From an uncultured Eubacteriales bacterium (GTDB taxonomy: Bacteria; Bacillota; Clostridia; Oscillospirales; Acutalibacteraceae), in NCBI GenBank assembly GCA_934667845.1, contig CAKUMQ010000012.1, forward strand, positions 1 to 60,539: a stretch of 60,539 nt of DNA, written 5' to 3'. Of the stretch, positions 42,285-50,738 are shown piece after piece (within the stretch, counting starts at the first letter, position 1; each line of letters begins with the position of its first letter). The notes beneath the pieces are model-generated. The model searched no databases. It saw only the letters and a program-made list of their open reading frames with translations, and had not been told where the DNA came from. Position numbers and translations under genes: made by a program.

Positions 42285-43553
42285 TTATTCCCCGGCAGAG
42301 GCACGCTCCTCTGCCGCCGGGCGCTTCTTCTTCCAAGGCGCATCCTCCTCCGACGCCTTAAAGTTATAGACCGGCTTCATCACGTCGAGGATATCGACCG
42401 ACTCCCCGATGACCGGGAGAATGTCGTCAAGGGATTTATACGCCATCGGTGCTTCGTCGATCGTCTGCCGGTTGACCGAGGTCGTGTAAATGCCATCCAT
42501 CGCGGCGGTATATTCCGCAAGGGAAAGCGCTTCCTTCGCTTGCGTCCGGGACATGATGCGCCCGGCGCCGTGCGGAGCGGAATAGTTCCACTCCGGGTTG
42601 CCCCTGCCCACGGCGAGAACCGAGCCGTCCCGCATATTGATCGGGATCAGCACCTTTTCGCCCGCATGGGCAGCGATGGCGCCCTTGCGCAGGATCATTT
42701 CGTCGGTGTCAATGTAGTTGTGGACGGTGTGGAAAGCCTCCAGAGCCGTCATCCCCGTCCGCCCGAGCAGAATTTCCGCCATCTTCTCCCGGCTCCTGCG
42801 GGCAAACCGCTGACAGATCTCCACATCGTGGAGGTAATCGTCGAGAAAAGTCCCGTACAGCCAGCAAAGATCGGCAGGAACATACAGATCCTTCGCCGTA
42901 TACTCCTTTTTAAGAGCCGACAGGGCGTTCTGAATTTCGCCGCGCCGCCCCTCCGCCTTATACGACGCGATGAGGGCGTCCCGGCGGGCAAAATATGTCT
43001 CCTTTCCGGCATGGAGATCAACGGCAAGCTGCTGATAGATCTCCGCCACCTGCTTGCCGAGATTGCGGCTGCCGGAGTGGATCACGAGATAGCAGGTGCC
43101 GTCCGATGCCCGGTCGATCTCAATAAAATGATTCCCGCCGCCGAGCGTGCCGAGCGAGCGCTCCAGCCGCCTGGTATCGCGCAGGGAGCGGTAGCAGCGC
43201 AGCCCGGTCAGGTCAAACCGCTCCATGCGTCCCTCCCATGTGTTCATGCCGGAGGGGATCCCGTGCGCCGCCTCGTCGATCCTCTGAAAATCAAGCGCTG
43301 TTTCCGCCAGCTTTACCGTATACATACCGCAGCCGATGTCCACGCCGACGATATTGGGACAGACCTTGTCGGTAATCGTCATCGTGGTGCCGATCGTACA
43401 GCCCTTTCCGGCATGCACATCCGGCATGATGCGCACGCAGCTGCCCGCGGTCAGCGCATAGTCGCACATTCTGCGGATCTGCGCGACCGCCTCATCCTCG
43501 ACGACTTTGGCATAGCAGACCGCGGTGCCGACCTTTCCGTTGATCGTCAACAT
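42285..43553 (-). CDS. rtcB: RtcB-family RNA ligase
   Basis: This 422-residue protein joins RNA 3'-phosphate or 2',3'-cyclic phosphate ends to 5'-OH ends using GTP and manganese. Metal and nucleotide residues are visible: Asp72 and Cys75 (VDIGCGM), GGGNHFIE (Asn141, His142), HSGSR (His159) and the guanylylated His328 (APHGAGR). The C-terminus is a basic, charged tail. It follows the DUF2828 gene by 45 bases and should share its transcript. Bacterial RtcB repairs tRNA or rRNA cut by stress nucleases. Confidence 0.93.
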   Translation of the reverse strand: MLTINGKVGTAVCYAKVVEDEAVAQIRRMCDYALTAGSCVRIMPDVHAGKGCTIGTTMTITDKVCPNIVGVDIGCGMYTVKLAETALDFQRIDEAAHGIPSGMNTWEGRMERFDLTGLRCYRSLRDTRRLERSLGTLGGGNHFIEIDRASDGTCYLVIHSGSRNLGKQVAEIYQQLAVDLHAGKETYFARRDALIASYKAEGRRGEIQNALSALKKEYTAKDLYVPADLCWLYGTFLDDYLHDVEICQRFARRSREKMAEILLGRTGMTALEAFHTVHNYIDTDEMILRKGAIAAHAGEKVLIPINMRDGSVLAVGRGNPEWNYSAPHGAGRIMSRTQAKEALSLAEYTAAMDGIYTTSVNRQTIDEAPMAYKSLDDILPVIGESVDILDVMKPVYNFKASEEDAPWKKKRPAAEERASAGE

Positions 43554-43598
43554 AGTTCTTCTCCTTTCAAAAGCAGGCAGATCGCGGCGAACCGCCCG

Positions 43599-45089
43599 TT
43601 ATGCCGTTATTTTGGCATAACGCCCGCTTCCCAGCACCTCCGTCATAAAGGTATAGGGAGACAGTATGCCGCCCGCAACCATGGCAAAAAGGCGCGGCGT
43701 CACTCCCGAGACCAGAGCGACCCCCTGCTCATTTTGCGTGACGGGCTGCTGGCGGTTCCGGCTCGCCACATTCCAGAAGATGATCTGCGGAAGCCGGTAT
43801 CCCTTCGCCTCGTATTTTTCCTGTGCGTTTCGGAAATTCACCGCCACCCCATGCTCTACACAGGCGTCAAACTCCATATCCGAAATAATGATCAGCTTGG
43901 CGGGCAGCTCGCTTTGCGGGACGTGATTTTTCACGGCGGCGTTCAGGATCAGGTCAAACACGGCTTCGATATCCGTGTTGGCGACCTTGCAGAAAGAGGT
44001 CACATACCGCAGCCGGTCGGCAAAGGTCGCACCCACCACTTTGATCAGCTGCGGGCGGGCGGAAAATTCGATAAAATAACGGCTGAACGCGCCGGTATTG
44101 TGCTCGGCAAAATACAGCCCGAGAGAAAGCGCCACCGCCGCGGGCGTCGGCTTCCCACCGCTGTACATGGAGCCGGAGGTGTCGATCACCGCCAGCGCGT
44201 TCTCACTGCCGCCGAAGTCGGGCAGGGACGCCCATGTGGCGTTGAGCGTGTCCTTTTCCTCGGGCGTGATATCCCGCATGAAGCTCCTGCCGATCCCGTA
44301 GCGGCCGTCCGCCAGATACGGGTCCACAAGCTCATACGGCGCCACATTGTCCGCGTGCAGCACCGCTTCACCGGCGTTGACCGCACAGATAAATGCCCGA
44401 TAGCGCTTGCCGTCGTTGCGGACAAAGGCCTTTCTGTATTTAAACAGCGCCCGCGACGGCTGCGCCGCATAGTCAAAGGTATAGTCCCGCTCGCGGAGGT
44501 TGTTCTCGATAATCCGGATCTCCGCCCGCAGCGCGGACAGCGCCTTTCTGTATGCGGCATCCGAAAGTCCGAACGCTTTCGCCGTTTTCTTGCCGTTTGT
44601 CCGGGCATTCGGGTCGGTCGCGTTCACCGACGGCAGCCATTTCGCCAGAAGCGAAACGGGTCTGCCGTTTTTCAGGGCATCCGTGTCTCTGTCAAACTGA
44701 CTTTTCAGGACGGCGAACATATCTTTCTCGCAGGGCGTTCCCATGAGGGCGTACAGATCGTCGAACCGCCCGTATTCCGGCACATATGCCAGATTTTTGC
44801 GCACCGATTCCGGCTCATTTGCCGCCAGCCAGCTCAGGATCACGCGGAACACGCGTCTCTCCCCGAGTCCGCCCCGGATATCCCGCGCGAAAAAGAGCAG
44901 CTTCATCGCCGTGTCGGGCGCTTCGGTGTAGGCGCGGACAAAGCGGGCAATGATCTCGGCATCGCTTTCCCCGCGAAGCGCGCCGACCGTGGCAAAGAGG
45001 TCAAGACAGTCGGAGCCGGTCGACACATAGGCAGCCGCGCCGTTTTCGGTCTGCGTCATATTGGCTTCCTGTTTTATATAGTCCAGCAT
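43599..45089 (-). CDS. DUF2828/TROVE-like protein with von Willebrand A domain (Ro60-like)
   Basis: This 496-residue protein has an alpha-helical N-terminal part (about 10-290) with NGAAA, LDLFATVGALR and FFARDIRGGLGERR. A vWA domain follows (about 295-480) whose MIDAS residues Asp303, Ser305 and Ser307 (DTSGS) are intact. This layout is that of DUF2828 and is parallel to Ro60/Rsr proteins, ring-shaped RNA chaperones with TROVE plus vWA. Next to rtcB it suggests RNA quality control. The ATG at 45089 follows GGGAG at nine bases; the ATG at 45059 is an alternative. A structured RNA candidate lies just upstream on the same strand. Confidence 0.82.
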   Translation of the reverse strand: MLDYIKQEANMTQTENGAAAYVSTGSDCLDLFATVGALRGESDAEIIARFVRAYTEAPDTAMKLLFFARDIRGGLGERRVFRVILSWLAANEPESVRKNLAYVPEYGRFDDLYALMGTPCEKDMFAVLKSQFDRDTDALKNGRPVSLLAKWLPSVNATDPNARTNGKKTAKAFGLSDAAYRKALSALRAEIRIIENNLRERDYTFDYAAQPSRALFKYRKAFVRNDGKRYRAFICAVNAGEAVLHADNVAPYELVDPYLADGRYGIGRSFMRDITPEEKDTLNATWASLPDFGGSENALAVIDTSGSMYSGGKPTPAAVALSLGLYFAEHNTGAFSRYFIEFSARPQLIKVVGATFADRLRYVTSFCKVANTDIEAVFDLILNAAVKNHVPQSELPAKLIIISDMEFDACVEHGVAVNFRNAQEKYEAKGYRLPQIIFWNVASRNRQQPVTQNEQGVALVSGVTPRLFAMVAGGILSPYTFMTEVLGSGRYAKITA

Positions 45090-45126
45090 GGGGGGACACT
45101 CCCTTTCGGCAGAATACACACCGGCA

Positions 45127-45340
45127 TCGAAGATCACAAAGCACCGTACTTTATATCAAAAAGAAGATGTTTGCTGTCCGTGCTTTTCACGGAGAGTCCG
45201 CAGCGGTCGCCCGCCCGTCTCTCCGTGCGATCTTCGAAACACAAGGCCCGTCAAGCGCGGGATCCGAACCCGCCGAACCATACACATTGCTGCAGGGGCC
45301 TTTGCAGTGATTCGGAAAACGGTCAGTTGTTTTTCATCAC
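45127..45340 (-). ncRNA. Candidate structured RNA with T-arm mimic and three-way junction (Y-RNA-like)
   Basis: On the minus strand, 7 bases after a TATAAT box, a chain of helices begins. Helix A is 45309-45315 with 45273-45279 (one G-U), enclosing hairpin 45290-45294/45303-45307. The T-arm mimic at 45257-45273 has a 5-bp stem and loop TTCGGAT. An alternative 7-bp pairing 45243-45249 with 45296-45302 would enclose the T-arm like an acceptor stem. A three-way junction follows: 45127-45135 with 45229-45237 (9 bp), 45138-45144 with 45180-45186 (7 bp), and 45188-45196 with 45219-45227 (9 bp, capped by GCGG-GCGA-CCGC). Position before the Ro60-like gene and rtcB recalls bacterial Y RNAs, which mimic tRNAs. 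It may be a free RNA or a structured leader; no terminator separates it from the gene. Confidence 0.6.
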
Positions 45341-45346
45341 AGCCTT

Positions 45347-45352
45347 ATTATA
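45347..45352 (-). promoter_or_regulatory. -10 box of the RNA/DUF2828/rtcB transcript
   Basis: A perfect TATAAT is present, but the bases at the -35 position (GTGATA at 17 bases) match poorly. That is typical of activator-dependent promoters. The two WYL proteins encoded upstream are candidate activators. Confidence 0.55.
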
Positions 45353-45377
45353 CCGGCACAACTTCCCCTTATCACGG

Positions 45378-45415
45378 AAAAAAAGCTGCGAACCTCTAGT
45401 GTCCGCAGCTTTTTT
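45378..45415 (-). terminator. Terminator of the WYL gene pair
   Basis: GCTGCG (45385-45390) pairs with CGCAGC (45404-45409), extended by A-T pairs. Seven T follow on the minus strand. The stop codon of the second WYL gene lies in the loop. It isolates the regulators from the RNA/rtcB transcript downstream. Confidence 0.85.
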
Positions 45416-46307
45416 GGCGCAGCAATCGCGCCCTGATCAGCTCCACGCAGTGCTCCGGTGCGGTCACTCGGATCATCGGTCCGAACGACAGGAGTCGGAT
45501 CACGATCTCGGTCTCGTCGTCCCGGTCATAGGATACCGTGACCCTGTATCTGCCGCCGTCCGCTTTCACCGCCTGCTTTTCGAAATGGGCGAAGTGCATG
45601 AGCACCCGCTCCAGGGCATTTCTTTGGTCGTACAGCTCAAATTCCACCGTCCGCTTTTTCGGCGGCTCTGCTTTGGCGGCGGGCGGGTCAAACCGCCCCG
45701 AAAACGGCGCGCAGCAGACGATCCGCGCGAGGTTGACGGTCTCGACACGTCGGCGTCCCGTGCCGATCAGCCGGAATTTATCGTCCTTTTCGGAATATTC
45801 CAGATGGTCGGGCATGAGAACCTTGCGCACGGTCGCCCCGTTCCGGTTGACGACCTCCAGACTGAGCGGGCACCGGTTTTTGATCGCGTCGAGGATCAGG
45901 CGAAAGCGCCGTATATAGTCCTCGTCCTCATAGGGGTCCCCGTCGGCGTATTTGTCATACACCGCGATATCCCCGGGGCTGAAAAGCGGCTCGACCTCCG
46001 GAAACTCCGGCAGCTCCCCCGCAAACAGCCGGGCGCGGGGATCCGCGGCGATCGCCCTGAGCCACCGTTTTTCCAGCAGCGTCAGCGGCATCGTCGGCGC
46101 GTGCCGGATCGGCGTCGATCCGTCCGCGCGGATCAGCTGCCACCGTTCCTCCCGGATGGCAGGCTCGATATTCAGAACACTCTCGCCAAATGCGTGCTTT
46201 TCGATCAGCGCCCGCAGCTCCTGCTTTTGCAGGGGATGCTGCCCCGCTGCCGCCAGAATATCGGCAACGGCACGGTAATAGGCGCCGTACAGCTCACTGA
46301 AGATCAC
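45396..46307 (-). CDS. WYL-domain protein, second of pair
   Basis: This 303-residue protein has an N-terminal region without a clear DNA-binding helix-turn-helix. A WYL-type domain follows (about 130-200: LSLEVVNRNGATVRKVLMPDHLEYSEKDDKFRLIG) and then a C-terminal WCX-like region (about 220-300). WYL domains sense nucleic acids or nucleotides and control defence and RNA-repair genes. Its start overlaps the stop of the first WYL gene by four bases, so the two are translationally coupled and may form a heteromer. Confidence 0.85.
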   Translation of the reverse strand: MIFSELYGAYYRAVADILAAAGQHPLQKQELRALIEKHAFGESVLNIEPAIREERWQLIRADGSTPIRHAPTMPLTLLEKRWLRAIAADPRARLFAGELPEFPEVEPLFSPGDIAVYDKYADGDPYEDEDYIRRFRLILDAIKNRCPLSLEVVNRNGATVRKVLMPDHLEYSEKDDKFRLIGTGRRRVETVNLARIVCCAPFSGRFDPPAAKAEPPKKRTVEFELYDQRNALERVLMHFAHFEKQAVKADGGRYRVTVSYDRDDETEIVIRLLSFGPMIRVTAPEHCVELIRARLLRQKSCGH

Positions 46308-47548
46308 GCTTCGTCACCGCCTTCCAGCCCGTAGAGCGCATACATTGTGTTCAGGTCGCCCGCAAACTGCTCCTCCAGCCGTTTGTCGGAAAAATGTATA
46401 TCGGTGATCCGGCAGATAAACGTGCGGATCCAGGGAATCAGCTCGCCGGCATCATAGACGTCCGCCGTAAACCGGCTGGTGTGTTCATCCACCTTTTCCA
46501 CCGTGCCGCACCGCTTTTCGCGCAAAAGGCGGCGGTGGATATGCGTTTCATCGTCGGCATAGGTCACGGTAAATTCCACATGCCCCATGCGCTCTCCCGA
46601 GGCGCTCTGCGCGCTGACGCCCCACAGGTGCGGCGTCATGCCGTCGAGCCTTTCCCTGAGCGCGTCAAATTCCGCCGAGACCCCGCCGGGTCTGACGGAT
46701 ATGATGTTATCCGTCCGGAAAGAGGATATGCGGTTTGCCTGCGGCGTATACGCCATCAGATACTGCCGCCCGCTCTGCACGCTGATCATCAGGCGCAGCG
46801 GAACGACGCGGCGCTCCGCCATACTGTTCCTCCGGCGGTTGACCGTCTCAAGCGTGACCGCCCTTTTTTCGGACATGGCGGCAAACAGGGAACAGAGGAT
46901 CTCGCTGTCCATGGCGCCGGTGATGTAATGGTGCTTGAATGTGAAGTGCCCGTCATGCGGCGCCTGCCGATCCAGAAGATAGGAGCCGATCACGCCGCAG
47001 GGCGCGGCCTCGGAGAAAAAATCGAGCAGATCGGTGCCGCAGGGAGCGACGGCTTCCGCACGCCGATAATACATCGTTTTCCCGCGCTTTTCCGGGATAA
47101 TAATACCCTCCGCTATGTATTCGTTCAGCTTTTTGCGCACCGTGGACGCATCGAACAGCCGCGGTGTATCAAACGAGCGGAGATAGCCGTCGATCGCCCC
47201 GGTGATCTCGTTCAGCGACAGCACGACATCCGGCGCATACAGGATGTCAAAGAGAATAAAATGAAGCGTGATATCGCCGTCGGTAAAGCTCTTGGCTTTC
47301 CATGCGGCATACAGCGGATTATGCCGCGATGTGCGGCTGTCGATGGAGAGAAAGACGGTCTTGCCCTCCGGCGTCTGTCGGAACCGCATATAGTCTTTAA
47401 GCCAGCTTTCCATGCGGCGGCGTTCGTCGTCATAGGAGCGGGCGCTTTTTTTCGTAAATTCCTCGCGGCTTTTAAAGCCATAGACATAGAATTCGCGCAT
47501 ATAATCCCGTATGCGGTTGAAATTCTTGATCAGCTCACTGTACGCCAT
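46304..47548 (-). CDS. WYL-domain transcriptional regulator, first of pair
   Basis: This 414-residue protein has a winged-helix-like region (about 95-165: ITGAIDGYLRSFDTPRLF, STVRKKLNEYIAEGIIIPEK). The WYL domain follows (about 225-290: VTLETVNRRRNSM, LRLMISVQSGRQYLMAY) and a WCX segment at the end. An AAAGGAG site lies before the ATG. In RNA-repair loci, WYL proteins or RtcR-type sensors switch on rtcB when damaged RNA accumulates; here the target is inferred to be the promoter at 45347. Confidence 0.87.
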   Translation of the reverse strand: MAYSELIKNFNRIRDYMREFYVYGFKSREEFTKKSARSYDDERRRMESWLKDYMRFRQTPEGKTVFLSIDSRTSRHNPLYAAWKAKSFTDGDITLHFILFDILYAPDVVLSLNEITGAIDGYLRSFDTPRLFDASTVRKKLNEYIAEGIIIPEKRGKTMYYRRAEAVAPCGTDLLDFFSEAAPCGVIGSYLLDRQAPHDGHFTFKHHYITGAMDSEILCSLFAAMSEKRAVTLETVNRRRNSMAERRVVPLRLMISVQSGRQYLMAYTPQANRISSFRTDNIISVRPGGVSAEFDALRERLDGMTPHLWGVSAQSASGERMGHVEFTVTYADDETHIHRRLLREKRCGTVEKVDEHTSRFTADVYDAGELIPWIRTFICRITDIHFSDKRLEEQFAGDLNTMYALYGLEGGDEA

Positions 47549-47621
47549 GCGGCATCACTCCTTTCCCGTCCTCCGACGCCCTGCCGTTCCCCCGTGCCCG
47601 CCCCCGGCGGACACGGGGGAC

Positions 47622-47662
47622 AAAAAACGGCCGCATCCCCAAAACGGGAATGCGGCCGTTTG
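47622..47662 (-). terminator. Terminator of ppdK
   Basis: ACGGCCGCAT (47627-47636) pairs with ATGCGGCCGT (47650-47659), with a partly paired interior, and six T follow on the minus strand. A second stem, CCCCCGTG/CACGGGGG, lies just beyond at about 47590-47619. Confidence 0.85.
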
Positions 47663-47717
47663 CGCGCGGTTTCTGAGTTTTCGGCTTATTGCCCGTTCTC
47701 AAAAGGGGGAAACCGGA

Positions 47718-50351
47718 TCACTGCTTCTCGCGGATCGCAGCCTGCGCAGCGGAGAGGCGGGCGATCGGCACGCGATAGGGCGAGCAGGAGACATAGTCAA
47801 GGCCGATCTTGTGGCAGAACTCGATGGAGGAGGGATCGCCGCCATGCTCACCGCAGATGCCGCAGTGCAGCGAAGGACGGGTCTTTTTACCCAGCTCGAC
47901 CGCCATCTCCATCAGCTTGCCGACGCCGGTGGTATCCAAACGGGCAAACGGATCGGACTCATAGATCTTGTTCGCATAGTACGCGGGCAGGAACTTGCCG
48001 GCGTCGTCACGGCTGAAGCCGAAGGTCATCTGCGTCAGGTCGTTCGTGCCGAAGCAGAAGAACTCCGCCTCCGTCGCGATGTCGTCCGCGGTCAGCGCGG
48101 CACGCGGGATCTCGATCATGGTGCCGACCTCATACTTCAGCTCCGCACCGGCCGCCTTGATGACCTCGTCCGCCGTCTTAACAACGACGTCCTTGACAAA
48201 CTTCAGTTCCTTGACCTCGCCGATCAGCGGGATCATGATCTCCGGCACGATGTTCCAGTCCGCATGGCGGGCCTTCACAGCCAGAGCAGCCTTGATGATC
48301 GCGCGGGTCTGCATCGCCGCGATCTCGGGATAGGTGACCGCCAGACGGCAGCCGCGGTGACCCATCATCGGGTTGAACTCATGCAGGTCGGCGATGACCT
48401 GACGGATATACGCCACGGTCTTGCCCTGCGCCGCCGCCAGAGCCTGAATGTCCGCCTCGTCGGTGGGCACGAACTCATGCAGCGGGGGATCCAGGAAGCG
48501 GATGGTGACGGGATAGCCGCCCAGCGCCTCGAACAGACCCTCAAAGTCCGCCTGCTGCATCGGCTCGATCTTCGCCAGAGCGGTCTCGCGCTCCTCGACC
48601 GTCTCCGCGCAGATCATCTCGCGGAACGCGCCGATGCGGTCGGGATCAAAGAACATGTGCTCAGTGCGGCACAGGCCGATGCCCTGCGCGCCGAACGCCG
48701 CCGCCTGCTTCGCATCGGCGGGGGTGTCCGCATTGGTGCGCACGCCCATGGTCTTGTATTTGTCTGCCAGCTCCATGATCCGGCCGAAATAGCCGCTGTT
48801 GGGGTCGGCGGGAACGGTCGGGATCAGCGTATCATAGATGTTGCCGGTCGAGCCGTCCAGCGAAAGGGCGTCGCCCTCGTGATAGGTCTTGCCGTGGAGC
48901 GTGAAGCACTTGTTCTCCTCGTCCATCTTGATGTCGCCGCAGCCGGAAACACAGCAGGTGCCCATGCCGCGCGCCACAACAGCCGCGTGGGACGTCTGTC
49001 CGCCGCGCACCGTCAGGATGCCCTGGGAATACTTCATGCCCTCGATGTCCTCGGGAGAGGTCTCCAGACGGACGAGAACCACTTTTTCGCCCTTCTTGCC
49101 ATGAACGACCGCGTCCTCGGCAGTAAAGACGATCGTACCGGCAGCGGCGCCGGGGGAAGCCGCGATGCCCTTGCCGACCGGCTGCGCCTTCTTCAGCGCG
49201 GCAGCGTCGAACTGGGGATGCAGCAGCATATCGAGAGACTTGGCGTCGATCTGCATCAGCGCCTCCTGCTCGGTGATCATGCCCTCGTCGATCAGATCGC
49301 AGGCGATCTTGATCGCAGCGGCAGCGGTACGCTTGCCGTTACGGGTCTGCAGCATATAGAGCTTCTTGTCCTCGATGGTGAACTCCATATCCTGCATATC
49401 GCGGTAGTGATCCTCGAGGGTGCGGCAGATGCCGAGGAACTGCTCGTAAACCTCGGGCAGCACTTCCTTCATCTTCTCGATCGGCATCGGGGTGCGCACG
49501 CCGGCGACGACGTCCTCGCCCTGCGCGTTCATCAGGAACTCGCCCATCAGGCCCTTTTCGCCGGTAGCCGGGTTGCGGGTGAACGCCACGCCGGTGCCGG
49601 AGGTATCGCCCATGTTGCCGAACGCCATCATCTGCACGTTAACGGCAGTACCCCAGGAATAGGGAATGTCGTGATCCATGCGGTAGATGTTCGCGCGGGG
49701 GTTGTCCCAGGAGCGGAACACCGCCTTGATGGCCTCGAACAGCTGCTCCTTAGGATCGTCCGGGAAGTCCTTGCCGAGCTGATTTTTGTACTCCGCCTTG
49801 AACTCGTCCGCCAGCTCATGCAGGTCGTCCGCCGTCAGATCGACGTCGAAGGTCACGCCCTTCTTCTCTTTCATCGCGTCGATGAGCTTCTCAAAATACT
49901 TTTTGCCGACTTCCATAACGACGTCGGAGAACATCTGGATAAAGCGGCGATAGCAGTCCCACGCCCAACGGGGATTGCCGGACTTCTTCGCCATGACCTC
50001 GACCACGGTCTCGTTCAGACCGAGGTTCAGGATGGTGTCCATCATGCCGGGCATGGACGCGCGGGCACCGGAGCGCACGGAGACCAGCAGGGGATTCTCG
50101 TGATCGCCGAACTTTTTGCCGGTGATCTCCTCCATCTTGCCGATGTACTCCATGATCTGCGCCTGGATCTCGTCATTGATACGACGACCGTCCTCATAAT
50201 ACTGCGTGCAGGCTTCGGTGGAGATGGTGAAGCCCTGAGGAACCGGCAGCCCGATACGGGTCATTTCGGCCAGGTTCGCACCTTTTCCGCCCAGCAGCTC
50301 ACGCATTTTCGCGTTGCCTTCGCTGAAAAGGTACACATACTTGTGACTCAT
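47718..50351 (-). CDS. ppdK: Pyruvate, phosphate dikinase
   Basis: This 877-residue enzyme interconverts pyruvate, ATP and phosphate with PEP, AMP and pyrophosphate. It often supports PPi-dependent glycolysis in Clostridia. The N-terminal ATP-grasp domain (GGKGANLAEM near 20) is followed by the phosphohistidine domain (GGQTSHAAVVARGMG) and the C-terminal PEP-binding barrel (GLCRTEHMFF, MMGHRGCRL, EHGGDPSSIEF). The ATG at 50351 follows GGAGG at seven bases. Length is normal for the family. It is a single-gene unit. Confidence 0.97.
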   Translation of the reverse strand: MSHKYVYLFSEGNAKMRELLGGKGANLAEMTRIGLPVPQGFTISTEACTQYYEDGRRINDEIQAQIMEYIGKMEEITGKKFGDHENPLLVSVRSGARASMPGMMDTILNLGLNETVVEVMAKKSGNPRWAWDCYRRFIQMFSDVVMEVGKKYFEKLIDAMKEKKGVTFDVDLTADDLHELADEFKAEYKNQLGKDFPDDPKEQLFEAIKAVFRSWDNPRANIYRMDHDIPYSWGTAVNVQMMAFGNMGDTSGTGVAFTRNPATGEKGLMGEFLMNAQGEDVVAGVRTPMPIEKMKEVLPEVYEQFLGICRTLEDHYRDMQDMEFTIEDKKLYMLQTRNGKRTAAAAIKIACDLIDEGMITEQEALMQIDAKSLDMLLHPQFDAAALKKAQPVGKGIAASPGAAAGTIVFTAEDAVVHGKKGEKVVLVRLETSPEDIEGMKYSQGILTVRGGQTSHAAVVARGMGTCCVSGCGDIKMDEENKCFTLHGKTYHEGDALSLDGSTGNIYDTLIPTVPADPNSGYFGRIMELADKYKTMGVRTNADTPADAKQAAAFGAQGIGLCRTEHMFFDPDRIGAFREMICAETVEERETALAKIEPMQQADFEGLFEALGGYPVTIRFLDPPLHEFVPTDEADIQALAAAQGKTVAYIRQVIADLHEFNPMMGHRGCRLAVTYPEIAAMQTRAIIKAALAVKARHADWNIVPEIMIPLIGEVKELKFVKDVVVKTADEVIKAAGAELKYEVGTMIEIPRAALTADDIATEAEFFCFGTNDLTQMTFGFSRDDAGKFLPAYYANKIYESDPFARLDTTGVGKLMEMAVELGKKTRPSLHCGICGEHGGDPSSIEFCHKIGLDYVSCSPYRVPIARLSAAQAAIREKQ

Positions 50352-50597
50352 AAGTTGACCTCCTAAATGTATTAAATGGAACCTTGCGGACACATTGACG
50401 AAGCCTGTCCGGATAAGGTGTACAGGCTTGCTCTTTAGTATACCAAAAAAAGCGGAATTTTTCCAGTGTATTTTTCGCAAAAACCGCACTTTTTTTCATT
50501 TTTACGATTTGCCTAATTTTCCGCAGAATAATTTCATCCCATGTAGTTACTTTATAAGCGCGCTGCGGCAATTCGGGGAAAGCAGAAAATTTCCCGC
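50352..50597. other. Divergent promoter region between ppdK and pth
   Basis: The AT-rich stretch contains a minus-strand TATACT (50437-50442) as the likely ppdK -10, with no good -35. Just after its predicted start lies a perfect 8-bp hairpin (50401-50408 with 50422-50429), which would sit at the extreme 5' end of the ppdK mRNA. No gene was found. Confidence 0.5.
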
Positions 50598-50626
50598 TTG
50601 CATTTTTCCGGAAAAGCTGTCATAAT
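50598..50626 (+). promoter_or_regulatory. Promoter of pth-mfd
   Basis: TTGCAT (50598-50603) and CATAAT (50621-50626) are 17 bases apart. The leader to pth is about 105 bases and contains a perfect 6-bp hairpin CCGGTG/CACCGG at 50649-50664. Confidence 0.7.
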
Positions 50627-50738
50627 AGAGGGGCAAATACAAACGATTCCGGTGGGATCACCGGCGGACGCGCCAAAAACGTCTCCGTCGGCGGGATTCC
50701 GCCGCGTTTTCCGTTGCCATAAAAAAGGAGGATCCCCC

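Noticed and set aside
45243..45302. A canonical tRNA gene in the WYL-DUF2828 gap
   Set aside because: The T-arm is good, but no D-arm or anticodon arm fits between it and the acceptor-like pairing, and seven extra bases separate the T-arm from the 3' strand. A mimic is the better reading.
42540..46334. 1264-codon open frame on the plus strand
   Set aside because: It is antisense to rtcB, the DUF2828 gene and a WYL gene, runs through a terminator and the RNA region, and has no protein-like composition. Long shadow frames are a consequence of high GC.
47511..50366. 951-codon plus-strand frame opposite ppdK
   Set aside because: It is His/Arg/Leu-rich antisense of ppdK with no domain; a codon-bias shadow.
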